From Selenomonadaceae bacterium (GTDB lineage: Bacteria > Bacillota > Negativicutes > Selenomonadales > Selenomonadaceae): a DNA stretch of 64,000 bases. Position 1 is the stretch's first letter; each line of letters begins with the position of its first letter. Both the position numbers and the translations under genes were made by a program. The DNA lies in contig JAFRSO010000051.1 in NCBI GenBank assembly GCA_017427545.1, positions 1-64,000 on the forward strand, given 5' to 3'. Of this stretch, positions 1-8,988 are shown piece after piece. The notes beneath the pieces are model-generated. The model did no database searches. It was given only the letters and a program-made list of their open reading frames with translations, and was not told the DNA's origin.

Positions 1-3000
1 ACGCCGCTGACTGTGAACAGAGTATTTCCGCCACTCGCTGAAGTATAGACGATTTGATTGTTGCTGACGCTATAGCCCGCAGTTGTAGACGCCGCCTTAT
101 AAGTCGCAACGTTATTGGAATAACTCCAAGTCGCCGCAGTCGTCGAAGGTGTTGCAACGTCCGTGCCAAGTGCAAGTTTGTAATTGCTATTGCTGATTGA
201 AACGTTGGAATTGTTCAATGAGTTTGAAGAGACTGTAACGGTGTTGCCGCTCAAGCTAAGGCCGCTAGTCGACTTAACGCCGCTGACTGTGAAGTAAGTA
301 TTGCTGTTTGTACCGTAAGCAGCAGTCGTGCTGTTAATCATCGTCCAAGCGGGCGTAGCAACTTCACTGCCCCAAATGTTGACACTATCCAAATACGCCG
401 CGCCTTGCAAAATAATTGAGCCGCTTCCAACGCTGACGATAATATCAGAGCCGCTGACTTGGCTTGAGTAAGTGCCGGAGCCGCCCCCGATTTGCAACGT
501 GTCACTGTTATTAAAGCCGCTTACAGTGTCGTAGCCGTCGCCCGAAGAGTATTCAATCAAGGTGATTCCCTTGAGATTGATACTGTCATTTCCTGCGCCC
601 CCGTTAATTGTGACGCCGCTGTAATTTGTTTGGTTGGAAATAACATCATTACCCGCACCGCCGACCAGTGAAACATCGTAGCCATAATTTTCAATGGTAT
701 CCGCTCCGTCGCCGCCCAGGACTGTAGTATACAAGCCTCTGCTACCGTACGAGCTGCCGTTTGTAATATAATCGTTGCCCGTGCCGCCCGTAATTGAAAC
801 GTTGTTGCCGTGGTTTTCAATTGAATCGTTACCCGTGCCGCCGTCGATTGATACCTGCGAACCTTTTGTATTTGTGTAGACACCGTTCGTAATGGTATCA
901 TCACCCGCGCCGCCGAGGATTGTCGAGTTGTTGCCGTAGTTGTCAACGTAATCATTACCTGCGCCGGCGTTGACTGTGGTATTTGTGCCGCCGTTACTAT
1001 TACTGTTTGAGCTGCCGTTTTGAATTGCATCATCGCCTGCTTCGCTGTTTATTGAAACATAATTACATTCGTTATAAATATTATCGCTATCTGCGCCGCC
1101 CAAAATTGTCGAATTATTACCGTTGCCGGAGGTGCCGAGGTCAGAGTTGTTAATGGTATTGTAACCTGCCCCGCCGCTCAATGAAACGTTCGAGGCGAAA
1201 TTGGCAATGGAATCGTCGCCGTCGCCACCTGAGATTGTAGAATTCGAGCCGCGACTTTCAATGGAATCATCACCTGTGCCGCCGTTGACTGTCACATTTT
1301 CAGCGTAGTAATTATAAATGTAATCGTTATTTGCTCCGCCGTTGACTATCACGTAATTTCCGTAGTTGGAAATAGTATCATCACCCGCGCCGCCGTCGAT
1401 TGATACGTTAGAACAGCCGTCGCCGTTCCAAATGCTATCATCTCCGCCCAAAGCCAGAATCGTTGCGCTGTTGACTTCGTTGTAATAGGTATCAGCGTTT
1501 TCAGTCAGAGTGATGAGTAAAGGATTTCCCGACGAGCCACCGCTGCCGCTGCTGCTTTCTGCGCCCGAAATATTGACTGCCGACAGACTTGCCGCGCCAA
1601 CTAAAGTGATATTCCCGTCGCCGACAGTTACAATAATATCAGAACCACTCACTTGCGTAGAATATGAGCCGCCTATAATTGACAGCGTATCGTCACCGTT
1701 AAAGCCCTCGACCAAATCGTTGCCGTCGCCCGCGTTATAGACGATTAAATTATATTTTGAGTCGTAGGAACCATAGTTCAATCTTATGTAATCGGAATCG
1801 GCTCCTGCGTTGATTGTCACGGCTGAAGCGTTGTTGCGAATGGAATCATTACCCGCCCCGCCGAAGATTGTCACGAATTTGGAGCTGGAAAAGTTTATAA
1901 TTGTATCGTTGCCGTCGCCCATATCAACTACAGAGTAGGAGCTTACATCACCGTTTTCAATATAATCGTTTCCTGTCCCGGCATTAACTGTAACGTATTT
2001 GCTTTCAGTGTTGAAAATATTATCGTTACCGTCGCCGCCGAAGATTGACGCGTAGTCTCCCCTGAAATTTTTAATGGAATCGGCACCCGCGCCGCCGTCG
2101 ACAGTTACTGAATCTCCTCCGTAGACGCCGTAATTTATAATTGTATCGTTACCTGCCAAAGCTGTTATGGACACACCATTTAGAGAACTTTGGAATTTGT
2201 CGTTGCCTTCGGTGAGTGTGATGACATTAGTTGCAGCTGTTCTGTTAATGTTGAGGTTTTTGCCATAGGCACCGACCAATCGAATTGAACCGCTTCCGAC
2301 ATTGACCAAAACATCAGAGCCGCTAACTTGCGTGGAATACGAGCCGCCTGTAATTGACAGAGTTTCACTTTCGTTGAACCCGTAGATTGTGTCGAAGCCG
2401 TCACCTGACGCGTAATGAATCATATTGGACGAGCCGACCAAGGAAATAATATCGTTGCCTGCGCCGCCGCTGATTGTATTGTTGAAGCCGTCACTGTAAA
2501 TGGAATCGTTATCTGCGCCCGCATTAATTGAGCTGTTCCAACCTCGATTGTTAACAGTATCGGCTCCCGCGCCCGCGTCGATTGTGGACTCAATACCCCA
2601 ATTGTTGAAAATAGTATCGTTACCCGTCCCGCCGTCAATTGAGACGTTTGAACCGCTGTTCCAAATGTAATCGGAACCTGCGCCGCCGTCAATCGAATTA
2701 TTTTCACTGTCGTTGGAAATGGTATCGTTACCTGCGCCGCCGAAGATTGTCGTATCAGACGCATAGTTTTCAATGCTATCATCACCTGCCCCGCCGTCGA
2801 GAGAATTGTTGTTGCCATAGAGGGTTACTTTATCATTGCCGCCGAGAGCTTGAATCGTTGCCTCTTCGAGAGTATTTCTGTAGCTGTCGTTGCCTTCGGT
2901 CAGATAGGTGATTCCCGACGAGCCACCACTGCTGCTTTCTACGCCCGCAATGTTTAGCGTCGTCATATTCGCCGCGCCGACCAAAGTGATATTCCCGTCG

Positions 3001-4187
3001 CCGACCGTCACAATAATGTCATTGCCGCTTTGAGTTGTGGAATATGTACCCGTGCCGCCACCGATAGAGAGCGTGTCATCATCATTAAAACCATAGACAA
3101 TATCGTTGCCGTCACCGGTTGCGTATTTGAATAGGACATTCGCGCCACTGTTGGTTATCGTGTCGTCGCCCGCGCCGGTATTTATCAAAACACGGTCACC
3201 GTTATTTTCTACTTTATCTGCTTCAGAACCGCTGATTATCGTGGAGTAATTGCCGCCATTGGAATGATTGTAGACGAAATTGTTACCCTCACCAGCATTA
3301 ATTGAACTGTAATCGCCGTAGTTACGAATGGTGTCGTTGCCTGCGCCGCCAATTACCGTTGTTTGTGTGCCGGTTTGAATATAATCATTGCCTGCGCCGC
3401 CGTCGATTGTAGGACTTGCACTTTCGCTGTAAATGTCGTCGTTGCCGTCGCCGCCATTGATTGAAATATCGCCATCACCACCGCTCAAGTTACTAATATG
3501 GTCGTCGCCTTCGCCGCCCGAAATCGTGACATTGTCGCCAGAGTTGTTAATTGTATCGTTGCCGCCCAGAGCTTGAATCGTCGCGCCTTCCAAAGAGTTT
3601 GAATAGCTGTCATTACCTTCCGTGAGAGTGATGAGCAAATTATTTCCCGACGAGCTACTGTTTACGCCGTCGATATTGAGCATAGACAAATAACCTGCTC
3701 CGACGAGTGAAATTATCCCGCTGCCGACCGTGATAACAACGTCCGAGTATTCGTTTGTGGAATAAGAGTAGCCGTAGCCATTATCGATTTGCAAAGTGTC
3801 CGTCGCGCCGAAACCTTCGACAATATCGTTACCGTCGCCGGTGAGGTATTGAATCACGTTGCCGCCTTCGTTGACGTTGATATAATCGTTTCCTGCGCCG
3901 GCCGAAACTGTACCGCTGCCCAGATAAATCGAATCGTTGCCACTGCCGCCGACTACGCTGTTATAAAGTCCCGCGCTGATAGTGTCGTCACCGTCGCCAC
4001 CTTTAAGCGTCGAGCTTTCGCCGTAGCTGTCGACAAAATCATTACCTGCGCCCGCCTCAACCGTTACACTGTCGCCCCAATTATAAATGGTATCGTTGCC
4101 GCTCGTGCCGCTGACCAATGTGTTTGAGGTCGAGTTTTCAATTTGCGCGAACCTCTGCAAATAAAAAAACATCCTTTTCATCGCCAT
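1..4187 (-). CDS. RTX-type repeat protein with N-terminal LQRFA motif (C-terminus outside window)
   Basis: The minus strand is open from an ATG at 4187 to the window edge (about 1395 codons, no stop), so the gene is 3'-partial. An AAGGAG site lies 9 bases before the start. The N-terminus reads MAMKRMFFYLQRFA; LQRFA recurs in the GLUG protein at 28650. Residues about 20-1270 form five modules. Each has glycine/aspartate/asparagine-rich repeats of RTX type (GGAGND, GGDGDD) alternating with asparagine-rich strands, and closes with a unit like 'GDGNDIVEGF..DTLQI...VITVGSG'. The part nearest the edge changes to serine/threonine-rich repeats of about 100 residues ending in 'LFTVSGV'. RTX repeats bind calcium and fold after type I export, so a secreted surface protein is likely; the exporter genes lie at 15591-21402. 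The adhesive or enzymatic role cannot be told. It is the next gene downstream of the RTX gene at 4388. Confidence 0.85.
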   Translation of the reverse strand, partial: MAMKRMFFYLQRFAQIENSTSNTLVSGTSGNDTIYNWGDSVTVEAGAGNDFVDSYGESSTLKGGDGDDTISAGLYNSVVGGSGNDSIYLGSGTVSAGAGNDYINVNEGGNVIQYLTGDGNDIVEGFGATDTLQIDNGYGYSYSTNEYSDVVITVGSGIISLVGAGYLSMLNIDGVNSSSSGNNLLITLTEGNDSYSNSLEGATIQALGGNDTINNSGDNVTISGGEGDDHISNLSGGDGDISINGGDGNDDIYSESASPTIDGGAGNDYIQTGTQTTVIGGAGNDTIRNYGDYSSINAGEGNNFVYNHSNGGNYSTIISGSEADKVENNGDRVLINTGAGDDTITNSGANVLFKYATGDGNDIVYGFNDDDTLSIGGGTGTYSTTQSGNDIIVTVGDGNITLVGAANMTTLNIAGVESSSGGSSGITYLTEGNDSYRNTLEEATIQALGGNDKVTLYGNNNSLDGGAGDDSIENYASDTTIFGGAGNDTISNDSENNSIDGGAGSDYIWNSGSNVSIDGGTGNDTIFNNWGIESTIDAGAGADTVNNRGWNSSINAGADNDSIYSDGFNNTISGGAGNDIISLVGSSNMIHYASGDGFDTIYGFNESETLSITGGSYSTQVSGSDVLVNVGSGSIRLVGAYGKNLNINRTAATNVITLTEGNDKFQSSLNGVSITALAGNDTIINYGVYGGDSVTVDGGAGADSIKNFRGDYASIFGGDGNDNIFNTESKYVTVNAGTGNDYIENGDVSSYSVVDMGDGNDTIINFSSSKFVTIFGGAGNDSIRNNASAVTINAGADSDYIRLNYGSYDSKYNLIVYNAGDGNDLVEGFNGDDTLSIIGGSYSTQVSGSDIIVTVGDGNITLVGAASLSAVNISGAESSSGSGGSSGNPLLITLTENADTYYNEVNSATILALGGDDSIWNGDGCSNVSIDGGAGDDTISNYGNYVIVNGGANNDYIYNYYAENVTVNGGTGDDSIESRGSNSTISGGDGDDSIANFASNVSLSGGAGYNTINNSDLGTSGNGNNSTILGGADSDNIYNECNYVSINSEAGDDAIQNGSSNSNSNGGTNTTVNAGAGNDYVDNYGNNSTILGGAGDDTITNGVYTNTKGSQVSIDGGTGNDSIENHGNNVSITGGTGNDYITNGSSYGSRGLYTTVLGGDGADTIENYGYDVSLVGGAGNDVISNQTNYSGVTINGGAGNDSINLKGITLIEYSSGDGYDTVSGFNNSDTLQIGGGSGTYSSQVSGSDIIVSVGSGSIILQGAAYLDSVNIWGSEVATPAWTMINSTTAAYGTNSNTYFTVSGVKSTSGLSLSGNTVTVSSNSLNNSNVSISNSNYKLALGTDVATPSTTAATWSYSNNVATYKAASTTAGYSVSNNQIVYTSASGGNTLFTVSG

Positions 4188-4274
4188 AAAAATCCGCTCC
4201 TTCCAAAAACGTTCCGAAAATACTAATAAACTACCTTGTTAAATCTATCGCCACTATAAAGGAGTTTCATTAAT

Positions 4275-4313
4275 AAGTAAAGAGGCAGCCGCAAAAATTT
4301 TCACGACTGCCTG
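4275..4313 (-). terminator. Hairpin terminator after RTX gene
   Basis: Arms AGGCAG (4283-4288) and CTGCCT (4307-4312) are extended by CG pairs around an A/T-rich loop. On the minus strand the hairpin is followed by CTTTACTT, a weak U-tract. It fits the end of the RTX gene that stops at 4388. Confidence 0.5.
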
Positions 4314-4317
4314 ATTA

Positions 4318-4381
4318 GGTACTAGGTATTAGAACTAGAACTAGGGAAAACCTGCTCCCTGTTCCCAGTTCCCTGTTCCCT
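4318..4381. repeat. Intergenic heptamer repeat locus
   Basis: Tandem 7-base units TAGAACT on the left and CCCTGTT/CCCAGTT on the right lie between the two RTX genes. Confidence 0.8.
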
Positions 4382-4387
4382 CAAAAA

Positions 4388-7300
4388 TTATTTCTTGTCG
4401 GAGTAGCTGACAGCGGGAATGTTGCTGTCTTGAGTGAGGGAAGTCAAATCGGTTTGGACTTCAAAGTTAGCATAATCCGCCGCGCCGTCATTGACGATGG
4501 TATCAAGTTCGCCCGACGTGAAGTTAGTGTCGTCTTCGGTGAACCAAGTAGCCTCGACGTTGGCACTGCCGGGACGATAGCGGTCACGAATCATATCGCC
4601 ATCTTTGTCGTAGTAGGTGATGAATTTGCCAACGCCGTCTTTAACGGTGATAGAGCCGCTGCCGATATTGAAGATAACGTCATTGCCGGAGAAGTTGACG
4701 GTGCCGCTGACAGTGCCGGAATTGATTCTGATAACGTCGCCCGCCTCGTAGTCATTGATGACGTCCTTACCGTCGCCGCTGTTGTAAATGAACGTGTCGT
4801 TGCCTTCGCCGCCATAAAGTTCATCATTACCGGTGCCGCCTTCGAGAGTATCATCACCCGCGCCGGCAGTGATAGTATCAGCCTTCGCGCCGCCGTTGAT
4901 GTAGTCACTTTCCGCCGTGCCGATAATGTCATTGGCTTTAGCGTTGCCGTTAATGGTGAGACCGTGTTCAACAGTCTCCGCGTCAACCGTGATGATATTG
5001 GCGGGAGCAGTGTAGCTGGACTTCCAATAATTTTCGTTGAGCGTGGCGGTAGTGCCTTTGACAACCACAGGAACGGGATAGTCAATTTCGTCACCGTCGC
5101 CGACTTTGTAAGTGACGCCGTAAAGTGCAACGTCCTTAACGGTGATTTTGCCGCTGCCGACTGTGAGGACAATATCATCGCCGCTAATCTTAGTCTTAAC
5201 CGTGCCTTCAGTGACGTGGATAATATCTTCGCCGGGTTTGTAGTCGACGATAGTATCATTGCCATCACCGGTCTTGTAGACGAAGACGTTGGAGCCTGCG
5301 CCACCCGCTAAAGTATCATTACCTGCGCCGCCTTCGATAGTGTCGTTTTGGTCGGAACCGACAATGCTGTTAGCAAGCTTGTTGCCGACGATAGAAATAT
5401 CTTGAATCACAGCCGTTGCGTCGATAGTCTTAAGCTTGGGATTATTCGGCGTCGGGTCGTAATCGGCAATGTTGAAGCTGTCTTCGGTGTAACGGTCGGT
5501 AATCGTGACGGTCGTACCATTGATGATAACCGGGTCATTGTCGAGGTTAATGTATTGAACTTCGCCGTCTTCGCCGAGTTGATAAGCAACAGTCTTACCG
5601 CCTGCACCCATGAGGGAAATTTTGCCCGTGCCGACAGTGAAAATCATATTCTTGGAACCGTCTTTGTAGGTTATGCCGTCAACGCCGTTAATCTGGAGAA
5701 CGTCGCCGTCTTCGTAGCTGTAATCGGCAATTTTATCGTTGCCGTCGCCTTTGGTGTAGAGGAAAGTATCAGCCCCGGCTCCACCGATTAAGCTGTCATT
5801 ACCTGCGCCGCCTTCGAGAGTATCGTTGCCGTCGCCCGCAATAATCGTATCCTTACCGGCCTTGCCCTGAATGTAATCGTTTTCAGCAGTACCGGTGATT
5901 CTGTTAGCCAGCTTGTTGCCGATAATGGTAAGGTCGTTTTCTACAGCCGCCGCCGTGATAGTCTTGACGGTGCCCGCGTAGTCGCCGTAGTCGTTAATGT
6001 CGAAGGTGTCTTTGGAATATGCCGCAAGAACCGTCGCCGAAGTGCCCGCGTCATTGAATTTGACGACTTCGGGATAAGTTTTCTCTTCGCCATTGACGGT
6101 GTAACGAATGGTCTTGCCGACGCCGTCTTTAACCGTGACTGTTTGACTGCTGCTGATTTTGAAGACAACATGACCGGCTTTGGTCGTCGAGATTGTCGGA
6201 GCCTTTGTGCCGAATTGGATAACGTCGCCGTCATCCTCGTTGTAGTCGAAGATAGAATCCTTGCCCGCGCTCAAAACGAATGTGTCCGAACCTTCGCCGC
6301 CATAAAGTCTGTCAGCACCGTTGCCGCCATTGAGCGTGTCATCACCTGCGCCGCCGTTGACAGTATCATTACCTGCGCCCGCGTCAATGTAATCATTGCC
6401 ACTGCCGCTGACAATGCTGTTAGCGTTCTTGTTAGCTGTGATTACAAGGTCGCTCGTCACTGCGGAAGCGTCAATCGTCTTGACTTTCGTATTCTGGTCG
6501 TAATCGGCAACGTTGAAGGTAGCCTCTCTGTAATTGTCGTGGACAGTAGCAGTCGTGCCTTCAACACTAACCGAGTCGATACCGTCGTAGTTGATGAACT
6601 GCATGTCGCCGCCGTTAATCTGATAGGCAACAGCATTGCCCGCAGCACCCATGAGAGAAATCTTCGCGCCCGTGTTGACAGTGAGAATCATATTTTTGCC
6701 ACTGTCTTTAGCGGTTACTTTGGTAACGCCGCTGCCGTCGAATTGGAGAATGTCGCCGTCGTCCAAATAGTTGTAATCAACGATTCTGTCGGAGCCGTCG
6801 CCCTTATTCCAGACGAAGACATCAGAACCGCTGCCGCCTCTAAGCGTATCGGTACCTGCACCGCCGCTGATAGTGTCGTCACCGTCACCGCCGACGATTG
6901 AATCATTACCTGCGCCGCCATTTACGCTATCGTTGCCGTCGCCCGCAAGAATCGTATCCTTAGCTGCGCCGCCGTCGATAATGTCATCATCTTCCGTGCC
7001 GATAATCCTGTTGGCATTTTTGTCGCCGAGGATTGTAAGACCGTGGTCAACTTGCGACGCGTCAACATTCCTAAGTTTGGTCGCGAAACCTGATTGATCT
7101 TCAGCAATATCATAGTAAGATTGAGCGTAAGCACTGGTGAGCGTGACGTTGGGAACCGTGATATTTTTCGGCGAAGGCGGCTCTTCGGGGACATAAACGC
7201 CGTTGCCTTCACTGTCAATGACGAGGATAAATTTATCCCGCGTATTTTCGAGCGTGAGGTTATTGTTGCCCATTGACAGGATATAATTTCCGTCGGTGGT

Positions 7301-8632
7301 GAGATTGAAGCGGAGATTACTTACCGAACCGCTTGACAAGCTGACAATATCCTCATTGGTGAAGTCGGTGATAATGTCATTGCCTTGACCGCTGCTCCAA
7401 ACGAAGATATCAGCACCACTGCCGCCCGCGAGAGTATCATTACCTGCGCCGCCGTCGAGAACGTCATTACCTGCGCCCGCGTCGATAACATCAGCACCTG
7501 CGCCGCCCGTAATGGTATCGTCTTGGTCGGAAGCGATAATCTCGTTGGCAATGTCGTTGCCCGTGATAACCAAGGAATGGTCAACTTGCGAGGCGTCAAG
7601 ATTTTTGATTTTCCCTGCAAAGCCCGTTTGATAGGTTGCAAAGTCAAAGCTTGAATCGCCGTAAGAACTTGTGAGCGTGATGTTGGGGTCACTGAGAACT
7701 GCAACTGCAGGAGGTTCTTTGGGAACCCAAACACTGTTGCCGGCACTGTCGACAACGTTAATGTATTTGTCCCGCGTATTTTTGAGCGTGAGATTGTTGC
7801 TTCCCATCGAAATGACATAATCGCTGCCGACGAGACTGAAGCTGATATTATTCACCGAACCTGAAGCCAAGCTTACGGTATCTTCCGCGGTGTAGTCAAG
7901 GATAACGTCATTGCCCTGACCGCTGTTCCAAACGAACACGTCAGCACCGGTACCGCCCGTCAAGCTGTCATTACCTGCCCCGCCGCTCAAGGTGTCGGAA
8001 CCGTCGCCCGCGTAGATTTTATCGGCACCCGCTCCGCCGTTAATCGCGTCGTCTTGACTTGTGCCGTAAACCGTGTTGGCGAGGCTGTTACCGGTGATTG
8101 TGAGACTGTGTTCAACTTGCGTGGCATCAATCGTCTTGATTTTGTTGGCATAAGCAGCAACGTCACTGTTGGTCGTCACGTTGAAGGTGTCGCTGGTGTA
8201 GCCGGAAAGGAGAGTTACCGCCGTGCCCGCAGTGTTGACTTCCAACTCTTTGTCGGGGTAAGTGTGATCGCCGTCATCATCGCGGTAGCTGATTTTCTTG
8301 CCGACGCCGTCCAAAATGGTGATTTTGCCGTTGCCGACCGTGAGGATAACATCGTTGCCGCTGGTCGAAACTTTTGCAACGCCGCCGCTGATTTGGATTG
8401 TGTCTTCGCCCTCTGTATAGTCAGTGATAACGTCGTTGCCGTCGCCCGACGCATAAACGAACGAGTCGGTACCTTCGCCGCCCGTCAAGGTATCGTTGCC
8501 GGTGCCGCCCAAAATTGTATCGTTGCCGCCTCTGGCATCAATCGGGTCGTTGCCACCTCTGCCGTCAATGTAGTCAGCTTGATTAGTGCCGACAATTTCT
8601 TCGCTTATGCCGTATTCGTCGATAAGCCTCAT
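4388..8632 (-). CDS. Large RTX calcium-binding repeat protein, type I secreted
   Basis: This 1414-residue protein starts at an ATG preceded by AGGGGG. It has eight blocks of RTX nonapeptides (GGxGNDxLxGGxGxDxF). The blocks are joined by linkers of about 110 residues that share 'KTIDASxVxxxLxITGNxxAN' and a beta-rich 'DxIxxxxGSxxVxLTVGxGKITLKDG' segment. The last 55 residues (WFTEDDTNF..., ending SYSDKK) are free of repeats and acidic, with a C-terminal tail as expected for a type I secretion signal. No signal peptide and no LQRFA motif are present, so it differs at the N-terminus from the neighbouring RTX gene. No enzymatic domain is visible; an S-layer-like or adhesive role is a guess. A terminator-like hairpin follows at 4275-4313, and a sigma-A-like promoter lies upstream at 8750-8778. 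Confidence 0.88.
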   Translation of the reverse strand: MRLIDEYGISEEIVGTNQADYIDGRGGNDPIDARGGNDTILGGTGNDTLTGGEGTDSFVYASGDGNDVITDYTEGEDTIQISGGVAKVSTSGNDVILTVGNGKITILDGVGKKISYRDDDGDHTYPDKELEVNTAGTAVTLLSGYTSDTFNVTTNSDVAAYANKIKTIDATQVEHSLTITGNSLANTVYGTSQDDAINGGAGADKIYAGDGSDTLSGGAGNDSLTGGTGADVFVWNSGQGNDVILDYTAEDTVSLASGSVNNISFSLVGSDYVISMGSNNLTLKNTRDKYINVVDSAGNSVWVPKEPPAVAVLSDPNITLTSSYGDSSFDFATYQTGFAGKIKNLDASQVDHSLVITGNDIANEIIASDQDDTITGGAGADVIDAGAGNDVLDGGAGNDTLAGGSGADIFVWSSGQGNDIITDFTNEDIVSLSSGSVSNLRFNLTTDGNYILSMGNNNLTLENTRDKFILVIDSEGNGVYVPEEPPSPKNITVPNVTLTSAYAQSYYDIAEDQSGFATKLRNVDASQVDHGLTILGDKNANRIIGTEDDDIIDGGAAKDTILAGDGNDSVNGGAGNDSIVGGDGDDTISGGAGTDTLRGGSGSDVFVWNKGDGSDRIVDYNYLDDGDILQFDGSGVTKVTAKDSGKNMILTVNTGAKISLMGAAGNAVAYQINGGDMQFINYDGIDSVSVEGTTATVHDNYREATFNVADYDQNTKVKTIDASAVTSDLVITANKNANSIVSGSGNDYIDAGAGNDTVNGGAGDDTLNGGNGADRLYGGEGSDTFVLSAGKDSIFDYNEDDGDVIQFGTKAPTISTTKAGHVVFKISSSQTVTVKDGVGKTIRYTVNGEEKTYPEVVKFNDAGTSATVLAAYSKDTFDINDYGDYAGTVKTITAAAVENDLTIIGNKLANRITGTAENDYIQGKAGKDTIIAGDGNDTLEGGAGNDSLIGGAGADTFLYTKGDGNDKIADYSYEDGDVLQINGVDGITYKDGSKNMIFTVGTGKISLMGAGGKTVAYQLGEDGEVQYINLDNDPVIINGTTVTITDRYTEDSFNIADYDPTPNNPKLKTIDATAVIQDISIVGNKLANSIVGSDQNDTIEGGAGNDTLAGGAGSNVFVYKTGDGNDTIVDYKPGEDIIHVTEGTVKTKISGDDIVLTVGSGKITVKDVALYGVTYKVGDGDEIDYPVPVVVKGTTATLNENYWKSSYTAPANIITVDAETVEHGLTINGNAKANDIIGTAESDYINGGAKADTITAGAGDDTLEGGTGNDELYGGEGNDTFIYNSGDGKDVINDYEAGDVIRINSGTVSGTVNFSGNDVIFNIGSGSITVKDGVGKFITYYDKDGDMIRDRYRPGSANVEATWFTEDDTNFTSGELDTIVNDGAADYANFEVQTDLTSLTQDSNIPAVSYSDKK

Positions 8633-8749
8633 AATTTTTTCCCCCTAGATATTCAATCAAAATAAATTACCTGCGCGCTCTCCCACGACTTGTAACGTCA
8701 ACTCCTTCCTGCGTCCGTGAGCGCATTTTTTATAACTCATCTAATGTTC

Positions 8750-8778
8750 ATTATACGTATCTTAATGGATAAATGCAA
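8750..8778 (-). promoter_or_regulatory. Promoter of RTX gene
   Basis: On the minus strand, TTGCAT (8773-8778) is separated by 17 bases from a perfect TATAAT (8750-8755), about 120 bases before the RTX start at 8632. The region 8633-8982 has no gene: it holds this promoter, a repeat hairpin and the flagellin terminator. Confidence 0.5.
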
Positions 8779-8837
8779 CAAACTTTAGGAAAAATTAACA
8801 ATTCTTATTCTTCCTTTAAGGAAAGGGAAATGGGAGT

Positions 8838-8918
8838 AGATTGCAAGATTGCAAGTGGTTAGATTGCCGGTAACTTGCAATCTCGCAATCTAGTTCCTAG
8901 CCCTAATCCCTAAAAAGA
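8838..8918. repeat. Repeat locus with long hairpin
   Basis: Two 19-base arms (8838-8856 and 8873-8891) made of 8-base units GATTGCAA are complementary at 18 of 19 positions. CTAGTTC and CCCTAAT units follow. Confidence 0.85.
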
Positions 8919-8946
8919 AAGGGACAAGCCTTTTAAACTTGCCCCT
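8911..8946 (-). terminator. Rho-independent terminator of flagellin gene
   Basis: On the minus strand, GGGGCAAG (8938-8945) pairs with CTTGTCCC (8921-8928) around a 9-base loop, allowing one G-U pair. TTTCTTTTT follows. It lies about 40 bases after the flagellin stop. Confidence 0.85.
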
Positions 8947-8988
8947 ATTCCCTACTAGTTCCTAGTTCCTAGTTCCTAGTTCCTACCT
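8946..8988. repeat. CTAGTTC heptamer array at flagellin stop
   Basis: About five units of CTAGTTC. The flagellin stop codon TAG (8983-8985) is part of the array. Confidence 0.85.

Noticed and set aside
4430..6901. Long plus-strand open frames opposite the RTX gene (4430-5311 and 6143-6901)
   Set aside because: They are mirror readings of RTX repeats, with skewed composition and no ribosome site; the minus-strand RTX reading explains the region.
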